From positions 1 through 45,820 of the forward strand of contig JAIYDI010000006.1 of the NCBI GenBank assembly GCA_027487555.1: a stretch of DNA of 45,820 bases, in the 5' to 3' direction. Each line of letters begins with the position of its first letter. Within the stretch, counting starts at the first letter, position 1. Below the pieces are notes generated by a model. It was not told where the DNA came from and ran no database searches. It worked only from the letters and a program-made list of their open reading frames with translations. The translations under genes were made by a program, and so were the position numbers. This document shows, one piece after another, positions 1 through 8,065 of the stretch. Origin of the DNA: Hyphomicrobiales bacterium (lineage in GTDB: Bacteria; Pseudomonadota; Alphaproteobacteria; Rhizobiales; Devosiaceae).

Positions 1-189
1 CTGTGCAGCCTACCCGATACCACCTCGCCGACCGGCGCGGCGCCGACAAACCTGCCCAACACCGCTCCGATACCCCCAAACCGCGCCCCCGACACCGCTT
101 TCGCAGAGGCCTCGCAAGCAGGGGAGGGAATCCCGACTGCGGCCTCCGCAGGCGGGAGAGGGCCCGACTGAAAGCCCTCTGCGTCTGCC

Positions 190-1023
190 TCACCCCAGAG
201 CCGCAAACACCCCTTCTGGATCATCCGTCGTGATCTGGTCGACCTTGAGCGCGAGCAGCCGCTCGATATTGCCGAGGCCCTCTGTGTCGGCGAGCTGGAT
301 GGTGTAGGCGTCGATGCGGCGGTTCTTGGCGTGGAAGGCGGCGACGATATCGACGCCATCATCGGCGGCGGCGAGCACCAGCCGCCATTCGAGATAGATC
401 ATTTCGGCCTTGGGCGAAGCGGCGACCGCGTCGGCGACGAAGCCCTGATAGTCGCGCGTTTCGGCAAGACGTTCCAGCGCACCATCGTGGCAGGGGTCGT
501 AGCCGATCTTGAGGCCGGGCATGGCGTCGGTGAGGAGCGCCACCGAGGCGGCATCGCCCGACGAGAGGATCATGTTGGGGGCGACGGGGCCGATCGCAGC
601 GGCGAAATTGGCGACTGTCACGGCATCGAGCACCGTCGCATCCTGCTTGTAATCGAGCTGCAGCAGCGCATCGGGATGCACGTCGCCCTGGGCCAGCAAT
701 TGCGCCAGATCCTCGAGCAGCATGACCTTGTCGGGGATCGGGGCGCCGGCATTGTCGCGCAGGTGGAGGGCGCGGAGCTCGGCGGCCGTGCGGGTATCGA
801 CCATGCCCGAGCCGGTGGTTTCCTTTGATATTTCAAGGTTGTGCAGCACCGCCATGCCCTTGTCGGCATGGATGACGAGATCGACCTCGACAGAAGCGCC
901 CTCAGCCATGCCTTCGAGGATGCGGCGACCGGTGAAGACCGGATCGGACTTGGTGCGGCGCGCGCGATGCCACTTGAGGAACGTCGGATGACCATCGCGG
1001 ACGAGACGAACAGGGGCGCTCAT
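190..1023 (-). CDS. Divergent glycerophosphodiester phosphodiesterase-family protein
   Basis: The 277-residue product resembles the GDPD TIM-barrel family, which hydrolyses glycerophosphodiesters to glycerol-3-phosphate and an alcohol. An acidic EVD metal-ligand motif (about residues 47-49) is followed by a strand ending in VLHN, where classical members have HD. The usual N-terminal HRG is replaced by WHRAR, so the active site is divergent and the substrate may differ. The ATG at 1023 lies one base after the stop of the upstream ATPase gene, the same spacing seen upstream in this operon, so longer in-frame starts are rejected. No signal peptide is seen, so it is probably cytosolic. Being last in an ABC importer operon suggests that it cleaves the imported solute, as UgpQ does for Ugp systems. 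Family assignment is fairly secure; the exact substrate is inference. Confidence 0.75.
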   Translation of the reverse strand: MSAPVRLVRDGHPTFLKWHRARRTKSDPVFTGRRILEGMAEGASVEVDLVIHADKGMAVLHNLEISKETTGSGMVDTRTAAELRALHLRDNAGAPIPDKVMLLEDLAQLLAQGDVHPDALLQLDYKQDATVLDAVTVANFAAAIGPVAPNMILSSGDAASVALLTDAMPGLKIGYDPCHDGALERLAETRDYQGFVADAVAASPKAEMIYLEWRLVLAAADDGVDIVAAFHAKNRRIDAYTIQLADTEGLGNIERLLALKVDQITTDDPEGVFAALG

Positions 1024-1024
1024 G

Positions 1025-2062
1025 TCAGCTCCGTAGCAGAATCTTGTCGTCGCGATAAAGCGCGAAGGCGCGCGGCACGAGATCGACCGGCTGGCCGACC
1101 TGCCAGGCGCGCGCATCGGGCACATTGGCCTTGAGCCGCGTGCCATCGGGCAGGCTCAGGTCGACGACGGCATTGATACCGAAATCGGTGACGCGATGGA
1201 TCGCCGCCATACCCTGCCCGGCATTGGCAGGCGCGATATCGAGGGCCTCGGGCCGCACAGCGAGAAGCGCCGATCCGGGCGAGGCCGACACTTGGAGGCG
1301 GAAGGCGGAATGCGTGAAGACGCCGTCGGCGACTTGCCCGGAAACCAGGTTCATGGAGCCGATGAAGCCCGCAACGAAGGGCGTGGCCGGTTCGCGATAG
1401 ACCATCTCCGGCCGGTCGGCCTGTTCGGTCTTGCCGTCGCGCATGACGACGATGCGATCGGCCAACGCCAGGGCCTCATCCTGTCCGTGGGTGACGAAGA
1501 GCGTGGTGATGCCCAGCCGCTGCTGGATATCGCGCACTTCCTCACGCAGGCGCTCGCGCAGATGCTGGTCGAGGCTGGCGAAGGGCTCGTCGAGCAAGAG
1601 GATCTTGGGTTCGAGCACCAGCGAGCGGGCGAGCGCGACGCGCTGCTGCTGGCCGCCCGAGAGCTGCGTCACGTGGCGCTTGCCGTAGCCCGCGAGGCCG
1701 ACGAGATCGAGCACCTTTTCGACCTTCTGGCGAATTTCGACCGCAGGCAGGCGGCGGAGCTTCAGCCCGAAGGCGATGTTGTTGAAGACATTCATGTGCG
1801 TCCAGAGCGCGTGGGACTGGAACACCATGCCGGTCGGACGCCGCTCGGGCGGAAGGCGGGTGACATCCTCGCCATCGATGCGGATCTCGCCCGAGGTGGG
1901 GGTTTCGAAGCCGCCGATCATGCGGAGCAACGTGGACTTGCCGGAGCCCGAGGGCCCGAGCAGGCAAACGAGTTCGCCATCGGCGACCTCAAGCGAGAAG
2001 CTGTCGACGGCCCTTGTGGTGGAAAAGGCCTTCGAGACTTCGGCGATTGTGAGCTTTGACAT
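1025..2062 (-). CDS. ABC importer ATPase (PotA/FbpC/UgpC-like)
   Basis: 345-residue ATP-binding subunit. Walker A GPSGSGKS is at residues 36-43, the Q-loop lies near VFQSHALW, the signature is LSGGQQQ, Walker B is ILLLDEP, and the switch histidine is in FVTHGQDEA. A C-terminal TOBE-like regulatory domain follows from about residue 240. This layout matches ATPases of spermidine, iron and phosphonate or glycerol-phosphate type importers. It energises the two permeases encoded just upstream and is followed after one base by the phosphodiesterase gene. The ATPase class is clear; the transported solute cannot be read from this subunit. Confidence 0.9.
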   Translation of the reverse strand: MSKLTIAEVSKAFSTTRAVDSFSLEVADGELVCLLGPSGSGKSTLLRMIGGFETPTSGEIRIDGEDVTRLPPERRPTGMVFQSHALWTHMNVFNNIAFGLKLRRLPAVEIRQKVEKVLDLVGLAGYGKRHVTQLSGGQQQRVALARSLVLEPKILLLDEPFASLDQHLRERLREEVRDIQQRLGITTLFVTHGQDEALALADRIVVMRDGKTEQADRPEMVYREPATPFVAGFIGSMNLVSGQVADGVFTHSAFRLQVSASPGSALLAVRPEALDIAPANAGQGMAAIHRVTDFGINAVVDLSLPDGTRLKANVPDARAWQVGQPVDLVPRAFALYRDDKILLRS

Positions 2063-2071
2063 GATGCTTCT

Positions 2072-2896
2072 TCAGCCTCCGAAGCCACGCGCGAAACTGC
2101 CGGAATTGACGACCCGCCGCGTGAACACCAGAGCAATGAGGGAGGGAATCCAGAGCAGGACGGACAGGACCGCGCCATACTGGATGACGGGCTGGTTGTT
2201 GATGAACGAAATCATCAGCACCGGCATGGTCCGGATCTGCGGGGCGCCGATCAGCCAGGCGCCCTCGGTTTCATAGAACGTGCCGACGAAGCTCAGCAGG
2301 ATTGCCGAGAAGATCGTCGGGGAGGCCTGCGGCAGCGTGATCGACCAGAATACCCGCAATGGCCCGGCGCCGGCATCGCGGGCGGCCTCTTCCATGCGGC
2401 GATCGACGGCCTGGAAGGCGGCGACGGGAATCCAGATCATGAACAAGAGCGTGCCCACGAGCTGAATCAGCACCACGCCCCAGAAGGTGGCGATGAGGTT
2501 GAGCTGCAGGAAGATGGCCGCGATGGCAACGAGGAGCCCAAATTTCGGGAAGGCCTGCCCGGCGAGGAACGAGAAGAACAGGACGTTCCGGCCGGGAAAC
2601 TCCATGCGGGCGAAGGCGTAGGCTGCCGGAAGGCAGATGGCGGCGGATATGGCCGTGACCACCGCAGAGAGGGTGAGGGACAGGCCGAAGGCGCTCCAGA
2701 CGTCGCTGCGGGCAAGCGTCATCTGCCAGAATTTCAGGCCGAACTGCTGCGGCAGCACCGAGGGAAAGCGCCAGACATTGGCGAATGACCAGGTGATCAC
2801 CACCAGCATCGGGACGAGGATCACGACCGTAAGGGCAACAGCGAACAGGATACCGACCCAATCGGTACGGCGGCGCAGGGGAAGTGCCTTGCTCAT
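2072..2896 (-). CDS. ABC importer permease (PotC-like)
   Basis: 274-residue inner-membrane permease starting MSKALPLRRR. About six hydrophobic segments are visible, and the cytoplasmic EAA loop (EEAARDAGAGPLRVFWSITLP, around residues 170-190) docks on the ATPase. The ATG at 2896 is preferred over one eight codons upstream because it sits one base after the stop of the preceding permease gene. It ends nine bases before the ATPase start, so the genes are almost certainly co-transcribed. It forms a heteromeric channel with the neighbouring permease. Confidence 0.87.
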   Translation of the reverse strand: MSKALPLRRRTDWVGILFAVALTVVILVPMLVVITWSFANVWRFPSVLPQQFGLKFWQMTLARSDVWSAFGLSLTLSAVVTAISAAICLPAAYAFARMEFPGRNVLFFSFLAGQAFPKFGLLVAIAAIFLQLNLIATFWGVVLIQLVGTLLFMIWIPVAAFQAVDRRMEEAARDAGAGPLRVFWSITLPQASPTIFSAILLSFVGTFYETEGAWLIGAPQIRTMPVLMISFINNQPVIQYGAVLSVLLWIPSLIALVFTRRVVNSGSFARGFGG

Positions 2897-2897
2897 G

Positions 2898-3764
2898 TCA
2901 CTTGCCCCGATTGCGGGCAACGGCCCGGACGTAGAACAGCCCGAATGCGACGCAGAACAACATGGTCACGGTCGCCTGGGTGAGCGCCATGTCCGGATCG
3001 CGCAGATCGCCAAAGGTGCGCTGCATGAATGGCCCCATCATTTCAGGGGAGGCGGGTCCGAGGACGTAGGGGAGCGTGAAGGCCGAGAACAGGCCCAGCA
3101 TGGTGAACGACACCACGACGGCCACCGATGTCCACATGCGCGGCAGGATGATGTACCAGAACAGCGCCAGCGGCCTCGCGCCGACATCGCGCGCGGCCTC
3201 GATGGCATAATTGGTGACGCTGCCCAGCCCCGAGACAAGAATGAGCACGGTCAGCGGGATATTGTCCCAGACCAGCCCGATCACCGGGCCCCAGGGGGTG
3301 AGATAGGGCGAGCGGATCTTGGGCAGGCCAACGGCGTTGAGCAGCAGGTCAACTGACCCATTGGGCCCCAGCACGCGGATGAAGGCGAAGGCGAGGATGA
3401 TCGACGGAACGAACATCGGAAACATCGCCATGGTCTGCACATAGGTGGCGAGCTTGCCTTGCGCAAAGCGCAGGTAAAGCGCCAGCGGAACGCAGATCAC
3501 CAGCAGCAGGCCAAGCGTGACGAGGCAGGTCCAGAGCGTCACACCAAGATTTGCAAGACTGTACGGATCGGAAAAGAACTCGGCAAAATTGCTGATGGAC
3601 AGGGCGCGCGTGCCATCAGGCTGCTCGGGCGACAAGGCCCGCGTGATGCCCGAGAGAATGGGCCACACGGTCATCCAGGCGAAAAGGGCGACAGGAACAA
3701 TGACGAGCAGGAGGCCAATCAGCCCCCTGCCCGGCTTGGTCCCGGATTCAGATCCGGAGGTCAT
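2898..3764 (-). CDS. ABC importer permease (PotB-like)
   Basis: 288-residue inner-membrane permease. A short polar N-terminus is followed by a hydrophobic segment (about residues 15-35) and several more membrane spans. The EAA-type loop IEAARDVGARPLALFWYIILP is visible in the second half. The start lies two bases after the stop of the solute-binding protein gene. Order (binding protein, two permeases, ATPase) and loop sequences fit the PotB/FbpB class of binding-protein-dependent transporters rather than the UgpA/UgpE class. Solute unknown. Confidence 0.87.
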   Translation of the reverse strand: MTSGSESGTKPGRGLIGLLLVIVPVALFAWMTVWPILSGITRALSPEQPDGTRALSISNFAEFFSDPYSLANLGVTLWTCLVTLGLLLVICVPLALYLRFAQGKLATYVQTMAMFPMFVPSIILAFAFIRVLGPNGSVDLLLNAVGLPKIRSPYLTPWGPVIGLVWDNIPLTVLILVSGLGSVTNYAIEAARDVGARPLALFWYIILPRMWTSVAVVVSFTMLGLFSAFTLPYVLGPASPEMMGPFMQRTFGDLRDPDMALTQATVTMLFCVAFGLFYVRAVARNRGK

Positions 3765-3766
3765 TG

Positions 3767-4915
3767 TCAGGCGTTGCGGTCCACGGTGGGGGCCACGTTG
3801 CGATACCAGCCGTCGCTGATCGCCGAACCCCAGTCGCCGCCCGGGAAGGTCGGGATCGAGCTCGGGACGACGTCCTTGAACTTCTCGTAGAGTTCCTTCG
3901 AGATGTAGTCCCAGGAGACGCCGGGGAAGCCGCCCAGATCGGTGAGGATCGCCGACTGGATTTCTTCGGTGAGCACGAAGTCGGCCAGCTTCACAGCGGC
4001 TTCCTTGTTGACGCCATTGGACAGCACCACACCGCGCGAGAAGCCGCCCGAGAAGGCGAGATCGGTGAGCTGGACGAGGCCGGTAGTCTCGGGCAGGACG
4101 CCCGTGGAGATCGCCTGCAGCGCCTGGTCCGACCAGGCCGGGATCATGGTCACGGCCGACTGGCCGAGGAGCTGGATCGACTGGGTATTGCCCGACGTGT
4201 AGGCGCCGTTGTCGAACAGCGACGGGGCGAGGTCCTTGAGGATTTCCCAGGCCGGTGCCAAGGCCTTCTCGGCGAATTCCGGCGAGAAGTTGTCGAGCGT
4301 GAAGGCCTTGGGATCGCGGCCGTTCGCCTCATGGATGGCGCGACGGACGAAATTGCCACCCGAACCGCCCTTGTCGGGACGATTGTAGATGAACTGGCCC
4401 GGGTTGGCCTTGATCCAGGTGACGAGGTCGGCCCAGGTCTTGGGGACATCCGCCGCAGCCAGCTTGGTGGTGTCGTAAGCGAGCAGAACCTGGCTGCCAC
4501 GGTAGGGAACGGCGAAATCGGTCTCGATGGCCAGCGGGTTGACCTTGGACCAGTTCGACAGGCTGTCCTTGAGATTGACGTAGAGCCCGGCTTCCAGAGC
4601 ACCCTTCGGGCTCATCGGATCGGCGGTCTCGAAATAGTCGGCCTGCGGGTCCGTCTTGGTCTGCATCGCGGCGAGGGCGCGCTGCGCAATCGCGTCCTGA
4701 CCGGCGCTGTCGCCCGCGTCCACGAGGTTCAGGGTCACGCCAGGATTGGCGGCCTCGAACTTCGGCTTCACGATATTGGTCCAGAAGTCGAGGATGTTGG
4801 TATCCGACGAGGTGTACCAGTCGATGCGGCCGGCCTCGGCGAAGGCCAGCTTGGGCAGAACGACCATCCCGACGGCAGAACCGGCAACCGACAGTATGAA
4901 GTGACGACGATGCAT
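3767..4915 (-). CDS. ABC importer periplasmic solute-binding protein
   Basis: 382-residue extracellular solute-binding protein. The N-terminus carries a twin arginine (HRRHFIL) followed by a hydrophobic stretch and AFA, so it is exported, possibly by Tat. The mature part begins with a WYTSSD strand typical of iron, polyamine or YnjB-like binding proteins. The ATG at 4915 is chosen because GGAGG lies eight bases upstream; an ATG two codons earlier (4921) is only two bases from that site. It is the first gene of the operon. Binding-site residues cannot be matched to a known ligand by eye. The phosphodiesterase at the operon end suggests a glycerophosphodiester-like or other phosphodiester solute, which is inference. 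Confidence 0.85.
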   Translation of the reverse strand: MHRRHFILSVAGSAVGMVVLPKLAFAEAGRIDWYTSSDTNILDFWTNIVKPKFEAANPGVTLNLVDAGDSAGQDAIAQRALAAMQTKTDPQADYFETADPMSPKGALEAGLYVNLKDSLSNWSKVNPLAIETDFAVPYRGSQVLLAYDTTKLAAADVPKTWADLVTWIKANPGQFIYNRPDKGGSGGNFVRRAIHEANGRDPKAFTLDNFSPEFAEKALAPAWEILKDLAPSLFDNGAYTSGNTQSIQLLGQSAVTMIPAWSDQALQAISTGVLPETTGLVQLTDLAFSGGFSRGVVLSNGVNKEAAVKLADFVLTEEIQSAILTDLGGFPGVSWDYISKELYEKFKDVVPSSIPTFPGGDWGSAISDGWYRNVAPTVDRNA

Positions 4916-5298
4916 AGGCATTTCCTCCCCTGGCGCCCCGCACGGGGGTCGCGGCAAGAACAAGGTGCGACAATGGTGGGACCGGCACCGATGGATCGGG
5001 CGATGAGGCCTCATGCAAGTCGGCCGGCGCGATGGTTAGAACGGAGTTTTGTGACACCCGCATGAAGCGAAAACGAGATCACCTGGCCTTGGCGATGCAC
5101 CCCCGTGCGCAGAACACACCGCCTGCGGGGGTCGGGTTTGCAACGTTCTCATGCGATAGGTGATCGGGTGACGGCAGCCAAGCCGCTGGCGCGATGGCCG
5201 CTTGGGTCGAAGCAGATCGGGTCGAAAGAGGTTGGATCGAAGGAGATTGCGCCGGTTGAAGCCCGGGCCGGTGGAAAACTGCACTGCGATGCAGACGC
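4916..5298. other. Intergenic region upstream of the ABC operon
   Basis: About 380 bases between ispE and the solute-binding protein gene, both on the minus strand. It must hold the ABC operon promoter, but no convincing -35/-10 pair was found. It contains an imperfect hairpin (ACCCCCG at 5099-5105 with CGGGGGT at 5126-5132) without a T tract, and a three-unit 15-base repeat (5204-5248). A minus-strand open frame (5036-5284) crosses it but has no recognisable product and no good ribosome site. Confidence 0.6.
5204..5248. repeat. Three tandem 15-base repeats
   Basis: Three consecutive units are seen: GGGTCGAAGCAGATC, GGGTCGAAAGAGGTT and GGATCGAAGGAGATT. They share the GG(G/A)TCGAA core every 15 bases. 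On the minus strand they would encode pentapeptide-like LLRSN/LFRPD/LLRPK steps, but no real gene could be supported there. Role unknown. Confidence 0.7.
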
Positions 5299-6180
5299 TC
5301 AGCAGCCGATGACCGGAGCCGCCGCCACCCAGGTGCCGGGGAATTGCGCGCGCACATCATGGGCCGCCTGATGCGCCTGCGCCGAAGACGCGAACAGCCC
5401 GAACACGGTGCCGCCAGAGCCCGACATGCGGGAAAGGACGCAGCCGTCGCAGCGCCCGATTCCGTCGATCAGCCTGCCGATCGCCGGTACCAGCGCGCAA
5501 GCCGGGGGCTCAAGGTCATTGCGGGTCTCGGCGAGCCACAACCCGAGTTGCGCCGGCCGGGTGAGCGGGTCGGGCAATGGCGGCATAGGCGGATTCTGGC
5601 GGCTTTCAAGGCGACGGAACACGTCGGCCGTCACCACCGGCACGAGCGGATTGACCAGCACCAGATGCAGCGCCGGGAAGTTCCGCAGGGGATGCAGGAT
5701 TTCCCCCACACCGCGGACTTCGATGGGGCGGGAGATGAGGCAGGCCGGCACGTCGGCGCCGAGCGAAAGCGCCACCGGCATCAGGTCAGCCATGGTGATC
5801 TCCGCTTCACCCAGTCCGGCCAGCAGTCGCAGCATGGCGGCGGCATCGGCCGATCCGCCCCCCAGACCAGCCGCCACCGGCAGGTTCTTGATCAGTTCGA
5901 TCTCGAGCGCGTCAGGCGCATTTCCGGGCCATCGTTCACGAAACGCTCTCAGCGCCCGCAACACGAGATTTCCCTCGCCGCTGCCCGCCGCCTCGGCAAA
6001 GGGCCCGCTGACCTTGAACCGATCCTTCCGCGCCGCCTGGCGCACCAGAACTTCGTCCGCTACGTCGGCAAACACCACCAGGCTTTCGAGCTCGTGGTAC
6101 CCGTCCGGCCGACGCCCCGTGACGTGCAGCGCGAGGTTGACCTTGGCGGGCGCCGCCTCGACCGAAGCCTCTATGCTCAA
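5299..6180 (-). CDS. ispE: 4-diphosphocytidyl-2-C-methyl-D-erythritol kinase
   Basis: 293-residue GHMP kinase that phosphorylates CDP-methylerythritol in the MEP pathway to isoprenoid precursors. The N-terminal AKVNLALHV strand, the phosphate-binding motif LPVAAGLGGGSADAAA (about residues 93-108) and the C-terminal SGSGGTVFGLF motif are all present. No ATG fits. The best start is TTG at 6180, which overlaps the stop of the upstream TPR gene as TTGA and gives the normal family length. This suggests translational coupling. The longer in-frame reading simply runs back into the TPR gene. Confidence 0.93.
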   Translation of the reverse strand: MSIEASVEAAPAKVNLALHVTGRRPDGYHELESLVVFADVADEVLVRQAARKDRFKVSGPFAEAAGSGEGNLVLRALRAFRERWPGNAPDALEIELIKNLPVAAGLGGGSADAAAMLRLLAGLGEAEITMADLMPVALSLGADVPACLISRPIEVRGVGEILHPLRNFPALHLVLVNPLVPVVTADVFRRLESRQNPPMPPLPDPLTRPAQLGLWLAETRNDLEPPACALVPAIGRLIDGIGRCDGCVLSRMSGSGGTVFGLFASSAQAHQAAHDVRAQFPGTWVAAAPVIGC

Positions 6181-7937
6181 TTGGCTGGCTTCTCGGTGCC
6201 CGCCATCTCGGCACTGGCCTCGACCACTTCGCCGGCGCCTGTCGAACCGATGACCGAGAGGTCGCCCGCGAGTTTCTTCGCCACGCGCGCCTTGACCAGA
6301 CCGTCCTTGTCGAGCGAGGACGCGATATTCCACTGGAACGTCGCCTCGAGCGTACGCCCGGCACGGTAATAGGCATCCCCCAGATGATCGTTGATTTCGG
6401 CATCCACCGGCCGCATCCGCACGGCCTGCTCCAGCGTCTCTACCGCCTTGTCGTACTGGCCGAGGCGGAAATAGGCCCAGCCGAGCGAATCGACGATCAA
6501 GCCATCATTGGGCGCGCCGTTGACCGCCTGCTGGATCATTTCGAGCGCCTCCTTCAGGTTCACGCCCTGATCGACCCAGCTATAGCCCAGATAGTTCAAC
6601 ACCGCCGGCTGCCTGGGGTTCAGTTCCAGCGCCCTCTTGAAATCGGCCTCGGCCTTGGGCCATTGCTTTGAACGCTCGAAGGCCACACCTCTGTCGTAAA
6701 AGTACACCCAAGTGCCGGCGGCCTTGGCGTCGAGGCGATCAAGTACCTTGGTATAGGTCGCGGCCGCATCCTCGTACTGTTTGTCGTTGGACAGGAGGTC
6801 GCCGAGCGCCGCGAGCGCATCGACATTTTCTGGCTCGGCGGTCACGATATTGCGCAATTGGCGGATCGCCTCGGCCCGGTCGCCCAGCGACGCAAGATTC
6901 ACCGCCTCGTGCAAGATCGCCGAAGACTTCATCACCGACTTGGCCGGGATGGCATTGTAGATCTCGTTGGCCTCATCATGCCGGCCCGCTCGATCCAGCA
7001 GTTCGCCGAGCGTCACATCGATGATGTCCGAGTTCTTGTCGAGATACATGCCGAGGCGCAGGAAGCCCGCGGCGATATCCTCGGTGTTTTCTCGCGCCAG
7101 CCCCGCGCCGATCGAGAACATCAGTTCCGCCGCGCCCGCCTGCACGCTCGATGCCATCGGGCCGGGACGCTCCTTCTTGTCGATAGATGCCTTCACCGCA
7201 TCGATGAGCGGATGCGAAGCGCCTTGTGCGCCAAAATCGGCGAGCACCTTGCCCGCCTCGTCGAAACGGCCCTTGTTGCCGAGGAAGCGCACATAGGCCT
7301 CGATCAGACGCACGCTGCGCGCGCCGCTGTCATAGGCCTGCTTCGCCCACTTGATCGCATCGTCCGGCCGGCCCTGTACCTCGTCGAGCAGCGCGCGGTG
7401 CAGCAGGGTGAAGTCCTCGAGATCGCCCTGCCCCAGTTCGTCAAGCAGCCTGTCAGCGCCTGCCGAGTCACCCTGCCCGGCCAACGCCCAGGCGGCGAGG
7501 ATCGAGCTCGCGATTCCGGCGAACGTGTCGTCGCCCGCCGCCGATACAGCGTTCACAACGTCGCCATAGCGACGCTCCTTCAGCGCCTTGGTTGCGGCTA
7601 CCACGCTCACGAGGTCGTTCGGGCCGCCGATATCGACAAAATGCTTGCCAACACTGGCGGCCTCGTCGATCTGGCCATCGGCGAGATAGGCCATGAAGCT
7701 CTGCTGCACCAGGTCGGGATTGTCCCATGAAGCGCGCGCTGCATCACCGAAGAATCGCGCGGCGTCGGACGTACGCATATCCGCCAGCGCCTGCCGTCCG
7801 GCGAGGAAGCTGCCGGTCGGGCTGATCGTGCGCAAAGGCACGCCCTGGGACGAATCGAGGGCCCGCGTCGCGAATGCGGTTCCGATGAGAAGCAGCGCCA
7901 CCAGGGCGCCCGTGAGGAAGCGGGCAGTGCGGGACAC
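6177..7937 (-). CDS. Exported TPR-repeat protein
   Basis: 586 residues. The N-terminus (SRTARFLTGALVALLLIGTAFATRA) is a signal peptide or single anchor. The rest is helical, with clear tetratricopeptide repeats in the second half, for example around AAGTWVYFYDRGVAFERSKQ, AVLNYLGYSWVDQG, DSLGWAYFRLGQYDKAVETL and EINDHLGDAYYRAGR. TPR arrays act as protein-binding scaffolds; here the partner is probably periplasmic. The start is GTG at 7937, as no ATG is available in frame nearby. It is followed by ispE with a four-base overlap. Comparable TPR-ispE pairs are common in alphaproteobacteria as far as I recall. Molecular function unknown. Confidence 0.85.
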   Translation of the reverse strand: MSRTARFLTGALVALLLIGTAFATRALDSSQGVPLRTISPTGSFLAGRQALADMRTSDAARFFGDAARASWDNPDLVQQSFMAYLADGQIDEAASVGKHFVDIGGPNDLVSVVAATKALKERRYGDVVNAVSAAGDDTFAGIASSILAAWALAGQGDSAGADRLLDELGQGDLEDFTLLHRALLDEVQGRPDDAIKWAKQAYDSGARSVRLIEAYVRFLGNKGRFDEAGKVLADFGAQGASHPLIDAVKASIDKKERPGPMASSVQAGAAELMFSIGAGLARENTEDIAAGFLRLGMYLDKNSDIIDVTLGELLDRAGRHDEANEIYNAIPAKSVMKSSAILHEAVNLASLGDRAEAIRQLRNIVTAEPENVDALAALGDLLSNDKQYEDAAATYTKVLDRLDAKAAGTWVYFYDRGVAFERSKQWPKAEADFKRALELNPRQPAVLNYLGYSWVDQGVNLKEALEMIQQAVNGAPNDGLIVDSLGWAYFRLGQYDKAVETLEQAVRMRPVDAEINDHLGDAYYRAGRTLEATFQWNIASSLDKDGLVKARVAKKLAGDLSVIGSTGAGEVVEASAEMAGTEKPAN

Positions 7938-8065
7938 GGGGAAGCAATAACTCCACTCAGGGGAAGCCGAACTCTCGAAGACCGAGTTGAGGCAGAAAGA
8001 TGGGCGATTTTGCGACTGCGCCGCAAGAGGTGCGCGGCGAAGTTACCGGTTAGGCGGCTGCAATT

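Noticed and set aside
100..189. Hairpins after the phosphodiesterase gene (for example CTGCGG with CCGCAG at 137-151)
   Set aside because: Stable stems are visible, but there is no T run, so an intrinsic terminator is not supported. They may be part of a dispersed repeat.
5099..5132. Hairpin after ispE as a terminator
   Set aside because: The stem is imperfect and no T tract follows on the minus strand.
5036..5284. 82-residue minus-strand frame with pentapeptide-like steps
   Set aside because: Only three repeat steps, no ribosome site and no known family. It lies in the promoter region of the ABC operon.
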